Source of the DNA: an uncultured Lachnospiraceae bacterium
Lineage (GTDB): Bacteria; Bacillota; Clostridia; Lachnospirales; Lachnospiraceae
Reading direction: 5' to 3'
DNA: 64,000 nt
Assembly: GCA_910579465.1 (NCBI GenBank)
Contig: CAJTUB010000004.1
Location: 186,436-250,435 of the forward strand
Each line of letters opens with the position of its first letter. Positions within the stretch are counted from its first letter, which is position 1. The notes beneath the pieces are model-generated. The model did no database searches. It worked only from the letters and a program-made list of their open reading frames with translations, and was not told where the DNA came from. A program made the position numbers and the translations under genes. Positions 35,174 to 44,069 of this stretch are shown piece by piece.

Positions 35174-36235
35174 ATGAATCAGGAGAGTGTCGGAAAGTTC
35201 ATGGCTTCTTTGCGAAAAGAAAAAAAGCTTACACAGGAGCAACTTGCAGAGATGCTCGGGGTGAATAGCCGGAGCGTTTCGCGATGGGAGAACGGGTATT
35301 GTATGCCTGATTTTTCTTTGCTTCCGATGATTTCAGATGAACTGGAGGTCAGCGTAGCAGAGCTTTTGAACGGAAAACGGGAAGGCGATGGCCAATTTAG
35401 AAAGGAAAATGCCTATCTGGAAAATTACAGGGTGCTTGCGGAGCTAAACAGGAAAGAAATATTTGCGGAGGAGATTCCGGAGAGCGAAAAGCAGGAGGCG
35501 GTTTCTGCTTTGCTAAGCGGGGGTGCCTGCGGCGAGGATGTTGTAAGATATAAAAAGCGTATGAGAGTGAATCCGGCTACGGATAAGTTATATCCGGACT
35601 GCTACATTCCGCCATATCATGGAAACAAAAAGCTCCGGCTGCTTTGCGGGTATTTGCCTAAGACGAATTTATTGTATGCAAATCACTATGAGCTGGAAAT
35701 CATAAGGCTGCTTTTTTTGTTTGCTCCCGAAAATGAAGAGGTCGTCGCAATGATGAAGCATACACGGGACAGGTTAAAAAATACGTGCTTTGGAAATTCA
35801 TGTGCACAGGGGGAGTGTGTTGCAGCAGGGATTAGTGTGCTGCGCTTCCTTGCCGCGACACAGCCGGATGAGACAGAATGGATGGACAAGCTGCTAAATC
35901 CGTTGGGGGCTCAGTTTCTTTCCTTTGGAAACGGACAGGCAGCTGTGCAGAACGGGATTCCTCTTTCCTATCTTCTGATGGCGTTTACGGAGATAAACAA
36001 CGAAAAGACCAGAGCTTTGATACGGCAGAAGAAGGAGTATCTTTTAATTCTGCTGAGAAGAGGCTGGATTACGGGCAGGCTGTCAAACAGGAAAATATCA
36101 GAAGGGGACAGCTATAACCTGATGGGGAAATATATTCTGAGAAATTCGCTCCGGACCTTGCCGGAGTATAAGGATATTTCTGAAAATGAAATCTATATTG
36201 ATGCTACGGATGGAAGGTGCTATTGTAATATTTGA
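35174..36235 (+). CDS. XRE-family helix-turn-helix protein
   Basis: 353 residues. An N-terminal Cro/CI-type HTH (about 7-60: LRKEKKLTQEQLAEMLGVNSRSVSRWENGYCMPDFSLLP) is followed by a long helical domain of unknown kind with several cysteines. ATG 35174 after AAGGAGAG. This is the first gene beyond the AT-rich island with composition nearer the chromosome. It is probably a stand-alone regulator that senses something through its large C-terminal domain. Confidence 0.82.
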   Translation: MNQESVGKFMASLRKEKKLTQEQLAEMLGVNSRSVSRWENGYCMPDFSLLPMISDELEVSVAELLNGKREGDGQFRKENAYLENYRVLAELNRKEIFAEEIPESEKQEAVSALLSGGACGEDVVRYKKRMRVNPATDKLYPDCYIPPYHGNKKLRLLCGYLPKTNLLYANHYELEIIRLLFLFAPENEEVVAMMKHTRDRLKNTCFGNSCAQGECVAAGISVLRFLAATQPDETEWMDKLLNPLGAQFLSFGNGQAAVQNGIPLSYLLMAFTEINNEKTRALIRQKKEYLLILLRRGWITGRLSNRKISEGDSYNLMGKYILRNSLRTLPEYKDISENEIYIDATDGRCYCNI

Positions 36236-36297
36236 AAGGCGGGGCGCATTTTTTGTTTAATCTGTAATTATGGATTTATCCGGATGGAGGGGTCATT

Positions 36298-37077
36298 ATG
36301 ACAAGGTATTATTGCAGCGGGTTTGATGGAAATGATGCGTTTGGGCATGGTCTGGGGGAAATGTTCCAAAGGGAGCTGACCGATACCAAAAGTATTGTAT
36401 TTATACCTGGCGGAGCTGAAAAAATTGAAAAGGCAAGAAATAAGCAGATTCCGGTTTTTATAGAGCATTTTAAGAGGGCAGGAATTTGTTTTGAGCGGAT
36501 GGGACTGATTACCCCTGACCTGTCAGGGCAGGAGGCACGGACGATGATAAGAAATGCCAGCTTTGTCATGCTGCTTGGTGGGAATCCGTTTCAACAGAAG
36601 GAATTGTGCGACAGGCTGGATTTGTCAGGAGTGCTGCAAAAGTTTGACGGTGTCATGGCAGGCTTCAGTGCGGGAGCAATGCTTATGTCAAGGTATATCA
36701 TTGTTACTCCGTGTAGTGAGGAATATCCGGAGTTTCGGATTGAGGAAGGGCTAAATTTAGATAATATTTCGGTTTATCCGCACAATAATACTTCTGAGGA
36801 AAGCTATCCGGAAGCTTTGGCTGCGGGCGGTGAAATATATCAAAGGAGGGATTTGGTCCAGGTGGCAGAGGAGTACGGGGAGTTTTATTTATTGCAGGAC
36901 AATGCGCGGGAAAATGGACGGACAGACGTAAGCATAATCAAGTCTTCGGATGGGGAACTGGCGTATTATATAGAGAATGAAGGGAAGCTATGGAAGGCGG
37001 CAAAGGATGGGGTCAGCCTTATTGCGGCAGGAAGAGGAAAGCAGCAGGAAAAAGGTAGTCTTGTCAGATTTTTATAA
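36298..37077 (+). CDS. Peptidase E-like (S51) serine peptidase
   Basis: 259 residues with the S51 layout: VMLLGGNPFQQ (oxyanion region), the nucleophile elbow GFSAGAM (Ser about 122) and VYPHNNTSEE. The family cleaves Asp-X dipeptides or acts on related substrates such as cyanophycin fragments. ATG 36298 follows GGAGGGG. Gene 37114 begins 36 bp later; no clear metabolic link. Confidence 0.85.
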   Translation: MTRYYCSGFDGNDAFGHGLGEMFQRELTDTKSIVFIPGGAEKIEKARNKQIPVFIEHFKRAGICFERMGLITPDLSGQEARTMIRNASFVMLLGGNPFQQKELCDRLDLSGVLQKFDGVMAGFSAGAMLMSRYIIVTPCSEEYPEFRIEEGLNLDNISVYPHNNTSEESYPEALAAGGEIYQRRDLVQVAEEYGEFYLLQDNARENGRTDVSIIKSSDGELAYYIENEGKLWKAAKDGVSLIAAGRGKQQEKGSLVRFL

Positions 37078-37113
37078 GGGCAGGGCGGATACCGGAGCGG
37101 ACAGGAGGCGGCG

Positions 37114-38010
37114 ATGGGAAGCGATAGAGAGGAGTATCTGAAAGAATTTAATCCAAAACCCTTGGAATTGATTGTGAGAATCAGCTGGTGCGAGGGAAAA
37201 GGGGAGCTCCGGCTGCCGGTAGGGAAGCATTTTTGTAAGGTACGGGCACGCTTTGATAGGGCGCTGGATGTCAGGACCGGTGAATTGACAGGCGCTCAAA
37301 ATGAAGTGGTCCATCACTGGATAACATGGCAGGAGCCTGGAAAAAGGTTTGGCATTCAACGGGACCATAAGTTCAAGGCAGGAGCGCTGTACCGTGTTCT
37401 GGTAAGGGAATACATTCCGCAGGGAGAGGAGAAGTTCAGGCTGTATTATTTGGAGCGGGTACTGGAGCGTAATGTAAAGGAGCCGTTATTGGAGTCTGTC
37501 GGCAGCTTTGGACAGCGTCCGGATGGTGGTATCGGGAAAGCGAAGGAAGAACGTCTTAAGAGGATAAAGACGGAGCATCGGAAGCCTGTTGTAATCCGTC
37601 ATGTACTTGGAGAGTTTACGTTAGACAGCGGTGATAACCGGTTTGAGGGACAGATTGCTTATCTTGGAGAGAGATGTCTGGTTTATCTGGAGGTCAGGGA
37701 AGGGGAGACAACAGCGGAGCTACAGCTAAATAAATTGAGTGAGCTATGTGAAAATCTTGCGGATTGGGATAAGCGTGTGAAAGCGTATGCTTCCGATGAG
37801 CTGCTGGAAACAGCAAACGAATGGAGGGGAGAGGAGCCAAGGCTTACCAGGGAGCAGTTTAATCAGGAGCTTGGGATTCCTGCCCTTACGGTGGGTGCAG
37901 ACGGAAGGGTCGAAGCGGTGTTTGAGAATGATGCGATATTCGGCGGTCATTTTATCGTAATCGATATCAATGAAAACGGGAAGTTTACAAGAGCAGAGAT
38001 AGAGGGATAG
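37114..38010 (+). CDS. DUF2262-containing protein
   Basis: 298 residues. The C-terminal half (about 165-298) fits DUF2262: LGEFTLDSGDNRFEGQIAYLGERCLVYLEV and the final FGGHFIVIDINENGKFTRAEI. The N-terminal half is a separate beta-rich domain. No signal peptide. Start follows AGGAGGC. It is grouped with the DUF5984 gene 61 bp downstream; proteins of these families are often found in polymorphic-toxin or immunity contexts, but no toxin is present here. Confidence 0.7.
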   Translation: MGSDREEYLKEFNPKPLELIVRISWCEGKGELRLPVGKHFCKVRARFDRALDVRTGELTGAQNEVVHHWITWQEPGKRFGIQRDHKFKAGALYRVLVREYIPQGEEKFRLYYLERVLERNVKEPLLESVGSFGQRPDGGIGKAKEERLKRIKTEHRKPVVIRHVLGEFTLDSGDNRFEGQIAYLGERCLVYLEVREGETTAELQLNKLSELCENLADWDKRVKAYASDELLETANEWRGEEPRLTREQFNQELGIPALTVGADGRVEAVFENDAIFGGHFIVIDINENGKFTRAEIEG

Positions 38011-38071
38011 CCATCCGGATGCGGCAGGGGATTTTTATGGATTGCCTTGGTCTGCCGGGAGAGGGGTTAAA

Positions 38072-38923
38072 ATGAGCAGATTTAAGATTAACTTTCAATT
38101 ACGGGAACTGGATGAGATTGTGCCCTGGGGACAGGAGCCACATTTAAGCCTTCACTGGTTCGGGCTGACAGACGGCTTTTTGTGGCTTGATGCCGGAGCA
38201 CAGACCATTTATGAATATAACGGGGCTGCGAGGGAGTATTTTGGAAGCAGTCTGCACTATAATGAGTATCAGATATCGAGATTTTTAGAGGATTTCTTTG
38301 GTGTGTTCCGCTTTGTCGGAGAAGCTGTTCCGGAGGAACTGTATGACAGGCTTGACCGGTTTGATGCGAAGCTGGAGAAGTGGCAGGAGCGTCATTGGGA
38401 TGAGGAGGATGAGGTCTATGAGCAATTTTACTATGAGGAGTATTGCGGACTGGGGCAGTGGCGCTGGGACAGGACGCTTGATTCGGGGCATCTGGTAGGC
38501 GGGCCCTTGATTGGATTTTTCCGGTGCGGGGAGAGGCTTAAGATTTTATGGGAAAGTACCTTCCGGCTGGAGAACGGGGAGAGTATCTGGACAGCGCCGA
38601 AGGGCAGCTTTGAACTGTCCTACGACGAGTTTGTTTCGGCTGCAACGGAGTTTTTTCATTCATTTTTTGTAGCAATGGAGCAGCAGGTAAAGGCTGCTGC
38701 AGCGAAGGAGTGGGGGAGTGTTTCGCTGGATAAGCAGAGGCTTTTGGAGGAGCAGGAGGAGCGGAGGGCAGGCTTTGCGAAGGACCTTTCGTTTCTTACA
38801 AGCCCCGGAGGGAATACGGACTGGGATAACGTCAGGCGGCTCTGCTCTAAGATGGAGAAGGAGTTAAAAGGAGCAGAAGAAGGAATTGAAAAGATAGATA
38901 AGATAGAGAAGGAGGTATTATGA
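38072..38923 (+). CDS. DUF5984-family protein
   Basis: 283 residues from ATG 38072 (GGGAGAGGGG before). The opening FQLRELDEIVPWGQEPHLSLHWFGLTDG, the YNEYQISRFLEDFF segment and the RLKILWES region are typical of DUF5984, a family of unknown function. A coiled-coil C-terminus follows. Its stop overlaps the acyltransferase start (ATGA), so the two are translationally coupled. Confidence 0.75.
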   Translation: MSRFKINFQLRELDEIVPWGQEPHLSLHWFGLTDGFLWLDAGAQTIYEYNGAAREYFGSSLHYNEYQISRFLEDFFGVFRFVGEAVPEELYDRLDRFDAKLEKWQERHWDEEDEVYEQFYYEEYCGLGQWRWDRTLDSGHLVGGPLIGFFRCGERLKILWESTFRLENGESIWTAPKGSFELSYDEFVSAATEFFHSFFVAMEQQVKAAAAKEWGSVSLDKQRLLEEQEERRAGFAKDLSFLTSPGGNTDWDNVRRLCSKMEKELKGAEEGIEKIDKIEKEVL

Positions 38924-39984
38924 GAAGGCATTATATTGATAATTTGCGCAATGCGACAATTTTACTGCTGTTCCCGGTACATACCTTTATGATCTGGAAT
39001 AATTTCGGCTCCGGATTTTATATCTGGCAGGGGGAAAATAGGCTGTTAAGTACCTTGATTGTGCTGGTAAATCCGTGGTTTATGCCGCTTCTGTTTGTGC
39101 TGGCAGGAATGAGCGCGCGGTATGCGCTTCAAAAGCGGACGGTGAAAGAGTTTGTGCAGCAGCGCGTCCGTAAGCTGCTGCTGCCGTTTTTGTTTGGTCT
39201 TGTTTTTCTTGTGCCGTTCCAGACGTTGTTTGCGAGAAGGTTTTTTGACGGCTATGACGGAGGGCTTCTGGAGCATTGGAGGTATTTTTTTACCCATTGT
39301 ACGGATTTTAGCGGGTATGACGGAGCGTTTACGCCGGGGCAGCTCTGGTTTATTTTATTTTTGTTTCTTATTTCGATGGTTTCTTTGCCTGTGTTCCGTC
39401 TGTTTCCTTATCAGAAGGCGGCGGGAAGGATAGAACGCCTGCCTGCGGGAGCGGTGCTGCTTTTATTTCTTCCGGTATGGCTGCTGTATTATTTGGGGAA
39501 TTTCGGCGGCTTTAGTCTGGGGAAGAGTCTGGCATTGTTCCTGCTCGGGTACTATGTTTTAAGTAATGATGCGGTACTGGACAGAATCGGGAGGAATCTT
39601 TGCTGGCTGACAGCCCTGTGGGCGGCAGGGACGGCGGCGTCAGTGGTTTTATATTATCGTTATTCCTATTATGGGGATTTGTGGGTGAATTTTATCGGCT
39701 GGTGTTCTATTTTAGTGCTCTTATCCGTTGGGAGAAGGTTTTGGAACAGGAAAACGGGGTTTACGGAGTATTTTAACCGTGCCTCCTATCCGGTCTATCT
39801 TCTGCACCAGTCGGTTTTAGTGGCGCTTGCTTATTATACGGTGCAGTTCTGTGACAGCCTGCCGGTGCAGGTGTTTTGTATTTGTACCGGCAGCTTTGTG
39901 CTGACGCTGGTGGTGTATCATCTGCTCCAGAGCGTGCCGGTGCTCGGGACACTGATTGGGGTGACGCCTGTACGGAGGACATAA
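38920..39984 (+). CDS. Membrane acyltransferase 3 family protein
   Basis: 354 residues with about ten membrane helices. The acyltransferase_3 signature is present: YIDNLRNATILLLFPVHTFMIW at the N-terminus with the conserved His, then WFMPLLFVLAGMSARYAL and RVRKLLLPFLFG. Such enzymes O-acetylate or succinylate cell-surface polysaccharides or antibiotics. Target unknown. Confidence 0.88.
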   Translation: MRRHYIDNLRNATILLLFPVHTFMIWNNFGSGFYIWQGENRLLSTLIVLVNPWFMPLLFVLAGMSARYALQKRTVKEFVQQRVRKLLLPFLFGLVFLVPFQTLFARRFFDGYDGGLLEHWRYFFTHCTDFSGYDGAFTPGQLWFILFLFLISMVSLPVFRLFPYQKAAGRIERLPAGAVLLLFLPVWLLYYLGNFGGFSLGKSLALFLLGYYVLSNDAVLDRIGRNLCWLTALWAAGTAASVVLYYRYSYYGDLWVNFIGWCSILVLLSVGRRFWNRKTGFTEYFNRASYPVYLLHQSVLVALAYYTVQFCDSLPVQVFCICTGSFVLTLVVYHLLQSVPVLGTLIGVTPVRRT

Positions 39985-40023
39985 GAGGACAGGAGAAATG
40001 TAGAAACATAAAGCCTTCCGAAA

Positions 40024-40052
40024 TTGCATCTGAGGCTGCATTGTGCTATAAT
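40024..40052 (+). promoter_or_regulatory. Promoter of the Nudix gene
   Basis: TTGCAT (40024-40029), 17-bp spacer, perfect TATAAT (40047-40052), 74 bp before the Nudix start. Confidence 0.7.
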
Positions 40053-40125
40053 ATGGCGTATGCGGAGCACTAACCGCAGGGTGGCGGCAGGTGTTGGTGT
40101 TCTTAGGATTTTACGGAGGTGCGCG

Positions 40126-40641
40126 ATGGAGCTTTGGGACGTTTATGATAAGGACAGAAGCAAGACAGGGAAGACGATGGTGCGCGGGGAGGAGTTTGCA
40201 GAAGGGTGCTACCATATGGTGGTGCATGTCTGTATTTTTAATGCAAAGGGAGAGATGCTGATTCAGCAGAGGCAGCCGTTTAAGGAGGGCTGGCCGGATA
40301 TGTGGGACGTTACGGTCGGCGGGAGCGCCGTAAGCGGGGAGTCGAGCCAGGATGCGATAGAGCGGGAGCTGTTTGAGGAAATCGGGCTGCGGTATGATTT
40401 CCAGAAGATACGCCCGCAGCTGACGATAAATTTTGACAAGGGCTTTAATGACATTTATCTTATCGAAAGGGAGGTAGACCTCGATTCCCTGTGCTTACAG
40501 CCGGAGGAGGTCCAGCGGGTGAAATGGGCGTCGCAGGAGGAGATTTTCCGGATGATGGAGAGCGGCGAGTTTATCCCGTACTATGAGCCGTTGCTGCAGC
40601 TTTTGTTTGAGATGCGGAAGGGCTATGGAACGATACGGTAA
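40126..40641 (+). CDS. Nudix hydrolase, isopentenyl-diphosphate isomerase-like
   Basis: 171 residues from ATG 40126 after GGAGGTG. The Nudix box is GGSAVSGESSQDAIERELFEEIGL, intact. The surrounding MLIQQRQPFKEGWPDMWDVT and the C-terminal PYYEPLLQLL match the YfcD/Idi-like branch. It cleaves a nucleoside or other diphosphate. A response regulator starts 33 bp downstream. Confidence 0.88.
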   Translation: MELWDVYDKDRSKTGKTMVRGEEFAEGCYHMVVHVCIFNAKGEMLIQQRQPFKEGWPDMWDVTVGGSAVSGESSQDAIERELFEEIGLRYDFQKIRPQLTINFDKGFNDIYLIEREVDLDSLCLQPEEVQRVKWASQEEIFRMMESGEFIPYYEPLLQLLFEMRKGYGTIR

Positions 40642-40674
40642 GCTGTGGCTTTTCAGACAGGAAAGGAGGAGCGG

Positions 40675-41346
40675 ATGACAAGGCTTCTTTTGGTAGAGGA
40701 TGATGAGGCGATTGTAAAGTCCTTAACGGAGTTTTTAAAGATGGAGGGCTTTGCCGTGACGCATGTCTGGGGACAGTCGGATGCCCTGCGGCTTGCGGAG
40801 GAGAAGGAGTTTGACCTCGTGCTGCTCGATATTTCCCTGCGGGACGGGAACGGCTTCGTGGTCTGCTCTGCCTTAAAGCAGAAAAAGGATATCCCGGTGA
40901 TTTTTTTGACGGCGTCGGGGGATGAGCACAGCGTGGTGGCGGGACTTGAGATGGGAGCGGACGACTATATTGCAAAGCCGTTCCGGCCGAGGGAGTTGGT
41001 GTCCCGGATCCGTACCGTGCTGCGGCGGATGGGGAAGGGAAAGCAGGCGCTTGAAATCGGAGGGGTCTGTCTGGATACCGAGAGGGGAGCCGCCTTCAAA
41101 AACGGGGCGGATTTGTGCCTTTCGGCGTTGGAGTACCGGCTGCTGTCCTTCTTTTTCCATAACAGGGGTATTGTTCTGAGCCGGGCGAAGCTGTTGGAGG
41201 AAATCTGGGACGCGGCAGGAGAGTTTGTGAATGATAATACGCTGACGGTTTATATTAAACGTCTGCGGGATAAAATTGAAGAGGATGCGGCGAATCCGCA
41301 GATTATCAGGACCGTGCGCGGAATCGGCTATAAGGTGGGGGACTAG
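40675..41346 (+). CDS. OmpR-family response regulator, BceR-like
   Basis: 223 residues, ATG 40675 after AAAGGAGGAG. The receiver has DD (9-10), Asp52 in LLDISL and IAKPF; the winged helix ends DNTLTVYIKRLRDKI and VRGIGYKVGD. This size and ending are typical of regulators paired with short intramembrane-sensing kinases and ABC exporters. The matching kinase lies 960 bp downstream, displaced by a toxin-antitoxin pair on the other strand. Confidence 0.92.
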   Translation: MTRLLLVEDDEAIVKSLTEFLKMEGFAVTHVWGQSDALRLAEEKEFDLVLLDISLRDGNGFVVCSALKQKKDIPVIFLTASGDEHSVVAGLEMGADDYIAKPFRPRELVSRIRTVLRRMGKGKQALEIGGVCLDTERGAAFKNGADLCLSALEYRLLSFFFHNRGIVLSRAKLLEEIWDAAGEFVNDNTLTVYIKRLRDKIEEDAANPQIIRTVRGIGYKVGD

Positions 41347-41362
41347 GCGAGCAGGGGAAAAG

Positions 41363-41759
41363 CTATTCTTCTGCCTCTTCAACCTCAAAGAATTGAGCCA
41401 CGGTCATACATTTTGGATGTTCCATTTCAAGGCTTAAAAAATCCTTATCTCCTGTGAGAATAATATCCACATCGGAGACAATCGCCGCATTTAAGATGGG
41501 CTGGTCTTTTGCGTCGCGTATCAATTTTTCCGCATGGTCGACTGCCGGAATCAGTTCATAGGACATTTCTAAGCAGCACTTCCGCGTCCGGCAGAAATTT
41601 TGGGGCTTTCCGTTTCAGAATATCCCGCAATTCCACAATGTTGCGATCACATAAGACAATCTCATGATTGTCCGCGATGTATAGAAGCGCCCGTGCCGGT
41701 TTGGAGTGTGGAAAGACTAATGCGGAAAACAGAATATTTGTGTCAACTAAGATCCGCAT
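41363..41759 (-). pseudogene. PIN-domain toxin, frameshifted
   Basis: Two overlapping frames together make one PIN-domain ribonuclease. Codons from ATG 41759 give MRILVDTNILFSALVFPHSK...VLLRNVL and stop at 41556. The frame starting 41566 continues SYELIPAVDHAEKLIRDAKD and SDVDIILTGDKDFL to 41363. Joined, they carry the expected acidic residues (D6 and SDVD...GDKDF). A one-base change near 41560-41570 separates them. It begins one base after the AbrB antitoxin stop, the normal vapBC order. Confidence 0.8.
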
Positions 41760-41760
41760 A

Positions 41761-42018
41761 CTACCTTTCCTTTCCGTACCGTACTTCGTCTACAAGTGCC
41801 TGAATATCATCCTCGCTGTAAACGCCCATCGCTTCAGCGGCTCCGTTAAAAGCAGTCTGTGCTTTGCGGATTGCTTTGGAGGAAGCGTTGCTTACGACAA
41901 TTTCCCCATTCTGCTTTTGGAAGAATAAAATTTTATCCCCGGATTTTAAGCCGAGCAGTCGCCGTATTTCTACCGGCACGGTAATCTGACCGTTTGCAGA
42001 GATTTTTGCCAGATTCAT
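41761..42018 (-). CDS. AbrB/SpoVT-type antitoxin
   Basis: 85 residues from ATG 42018 (AAGGGTG before). The swapped-hairpin DNA-binding domain reads KISANGQITVPVEIRRLLGLKSGDKI, followed by a flexible toxin-neutralising tail. It is the first gene of the minus-strand toxin-antitoxin pair and probably represses its own promoter. It remains intact although its toxin partner is frameshifted. Confidence 0.9.
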   Translation of the reverse strand: MNLAKISANGQITVPVEIRRLLGLKSGDKILFFQKQNGEIVVSNASSKAIRKAQTAFNGAAEAMGVYSEDDIQALVDEVRYGKER

Positions 42019-42221
42019 AAAATCACCCTTTCTATTCTTGAAATTTAAAGAAAAATTGAGGTCATTTATAGTATATTCCATTTAGGGGAAAAAGTAAACT
42101 TGCTGTGGGGAAAAAGTGCCGCTAATTTATAATTTTTTGTAAACACGCTGCTTTTAGTAGATGTCCGTCTCTTGCAGTGTATCTAATGTAGTGCATAAAA
42201 ACTTCGCAAAATTTTGTTGCA

Positions 42222-42250
42222 AAGACAATGATAAAAACGTACAATATAAG
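42222..42250 (+). promoter_or_regulatory. Possible separate promoter for the kinase gene
   Basis: AAGACA (42222-42227), 17 bp and TATAAG (42245-42250), 58 bp before the kinase. It is the only promoter-like pair seen in the 289-bp gap (42019-42307). It would be needed if the inserted toxin-antitoxin pair cuts off transcription from the regulator gene. The -35 is poor. Confidence 0.35.
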
Positions 42251-42307
42251 CAGGAAAGTATACGTAGTGTAAGGTAAGTCGATGATGGATTGACGGGGGG
42301 ATTTTGG

Positions 42308-43306
42308 ATGAAGCTTTGGAAGAATGCGGAACTTAAGGGACAGGCAGTGGTGTATGTGGTTTTGACTGCCATCGGGACAGGAGTTGCTGTGTGGGCGGCG
42401 CCGCAGGCGTGGCTCTTGTTTTTTGTGCTGCTTCTGGTTATGGCGGGGTATCATTTTTATGCAGTGAGACGGCGCTATATGGAGCTTGCGAGGCTTTCCG
42501 CGGAGATTGACACGATTCTGCACGGGGCGGAGCAGCATATTCTTTCCGATTACCGGGAGGGCGAGCTGAGCCTTTTGCGGAACGAGGTCATGAAGCTGGT
42601 AGTGCGGCTGCGCGAGCAGAATGACAGGATGCGCGGGGACAAGGAGCGTATGGCGGACCTGATTGCGGATATTTCGCATCAGCTGCGCACACCGCTGACA
42701 GCGCTGCATCTGACAGTAGCGTCCATGAGCGGCGGGGAGGGCAGCGGTGGACAGGAGGAGCATCTGCGGGAGCTGCGTAAGCTTATAACGCGGATTGACT
42801 GGCTGGTCGAGGCGCTGTTAAAAATTGCCCGTCTGGATGCCGGTATGATACGGTTCCAGAAGCAGGAGGTGCCGCTTGCCGAGCTGCTGAAAAAGGCGGC
42901 GGAACCGTTTGAGATTCCGATGGAGCTGCGGGAGCAGCATCTGGCGCTGGAGGTATCGGGAAGCTTTTTCGGGGACCTTTCATGGACTGCGGAGGCGGTA
43001 GGGAATATTATGAAAAACTGTTTTGAGCATATGCCGAACGGCGGGACGCTGTGGATTACGGCAAAGGAGAACGCCATTTATTCCGAAATCCTGATACGGG
43101 ACGAGGGGGAAGGGATTGCGAAGGAGGATTTGCCGCATTTGTTTGAACGGTTCTATAAAGGGAAAAATTCCAGTGGACAGAGCATCGGCATCGGGCTTGC
43201 CCTGTCCCGTATGATTGTGACGGGACAGAACGGGACGATTAAGGCGGATAATCATCCGGCGGGCGGCGCAGTGTTCACCCTGCGCTTTTATAAAGGAATT
43301 GTGTAA
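42308..43306 (+). CDS. Intramembrane-sensing histidine kinase, BceS-like
   Basis: 332 residues from ATG 42308. Two membrane helices (about 13-30 and 34-52) with only a few residues between them, so there is no outer sensor domain. Then SHQLRTP (His124), NCFEHMPNGG, DEGEGI and GIGLALS. This layout is that of kinases that detect peptide antibiotics through a partner ABC transporter, which is encoded directly downstream. Confidence 0.92.
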   Translation: MKLWKNAELKGQAVVYVVLTAIGTGVAVWAAPQAWLLFFVLLLVMAGYHFYAVRRRYMELARLSAEIDTILHGAEQHILSDYREGELSLLRNEVMKLVVRLREQNDRMRGDKERMADLIADISHQLRTPLTALHLTVASMSGGEGSGGQEEHLRELRKLITRIDWLVEALLKIARLDAGMIRFQKQEVPLAELLKKAAEPFEIPMELREQHLALEVSGSFFGDLSWTAEAVGNIMKNCFEHMPNGGTLWITAKENAIYSEILIRDEGEGIAKEDLPHLFERFYKGKNSSGQSIGIGLALSRMIVTGQNGTIKADNHPAGGAVFTLRFYKGIV

Positions 43307-43307
43307 G

Positions 43308-43321
43308 TGACAATTTTGTAA
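43308..43321 (+). promoter_or_regulatory. Candidate binding site of the BceR-like regulator
   Basis: TGACA-ATTT-TGTAA, an inverted repeat of the TnACA-N4-TGTAA form that I recall for BceR-type regulators. It starts two bases after the kinase stop and 65-78 bp before the ABC ATPase start, with a weak TAGACT -10 at 43355-43360. The placement suits activation of the exporter genes. Confidence 0.5.
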
Positions 43322-43385
43322 TGAAAAAGTCATGGCAGTGTCACTCCGGCGGGGTAGACTGTAGTCAGAAAGGAGTGGTACTTTT

Positions 43386-44069
43386 ATGGAAATTTTAAAG
43401 GTAGAAAATCTGACAAAGAAGTATGGGAGCGGGGAGAATGAGGTCAGGGCACTGGACGGAATCAGCTTTTCGGTGGAAAAGGGAGAGTTTGTTTCGATTA
43501 TCGGGCCGTCCGGCTCCGGAAAGTCGACCCTGCTGCATATTTTAGGCGGTGTGGACCGTCCGGATTCCGGAAAGGTGTATATGAACGGGCAAGATATTTA
43601 TGCGGCGGGCGACGAGGAGCTTGCGGTGTTCCGCCGTCGTGAGGTGGGGCTGATTTATCAGTTTTATAATCTGATTCCGGTGCTCAATGTGACGGAAAAT
43701 ATTACGCTTCCGGTTCTGATGGACGGGCGGTGCGTGAATGAAGAGCGTCTGAAGGAGCTGGTAGTGACGCTCGGGCTTTCCGGGCGGGAAAATCATCTGC
43801 CGAACCAGCTTTCCGGCGGCCAGCAGCAGAGGGTGTCCATCGGGCGGGCACTGATGAATGCGCCTGCGGTCGTGCTTGCAGACGAACCGACAGGAAATCT
43901 GGACTCAAAAAATTCGCAGGAGATTGTAGAGCTTCTGAAGATGTCAAATGAAAAATACGGGCAGACGCTGATTGTGATTACCCATGACGAGGGCATTGCC
44001 CTGCAGGCACACCGGATGATTGCGGTGGAGGATGGAAAGATTACCCGGAATGAGGTGATCCGCCGATGA
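43386..44069 (+). CDS. ABC transporter ATP-binding protein (MacB/BceA type)
   Basis: 227 residues. Walker A GPSGSGKST, Q-loop YQFYNLIP, signature LSGGQQQRVSIGRAL, Walker B VVLADEPTGNLD and H-loop THD are all intact. ATG 43386 after AAAGGAG. Its stop overlaps the permease start (ATGA), so the two are co-translated. Together they form an exporter or target-protection transporter for antimicrobial peptides. Confidence 0.95.
   Translation: MEILKVENLTKKYGSGENEVRALDGISFSVEKGEFVSIIGPSGSGKSTLLHILGGVDRPDSGKVYMNGQDIYAAGDEELAVFRRREVGLIYQFYNLIPVLNVTENITLPVLMDGRCVNEERLKELVVTLGLSGRENHLPNQLSGGQQQRVSIGRALMNAPAVVLADEPTGNLDSKNSQEIVELLKMSNEKYGQTLIVITHDEGIALQAHRMIAVEDGKITRNEVIRR

Noticed and set aside
23540..35174. 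Attachment-site duplication of the guaA 3' end
   Set aside because: Only a gapped partial match (CCGGCG...ATAG..TTC near 35090) was seen, which is no better than chance, and there is no integrase.
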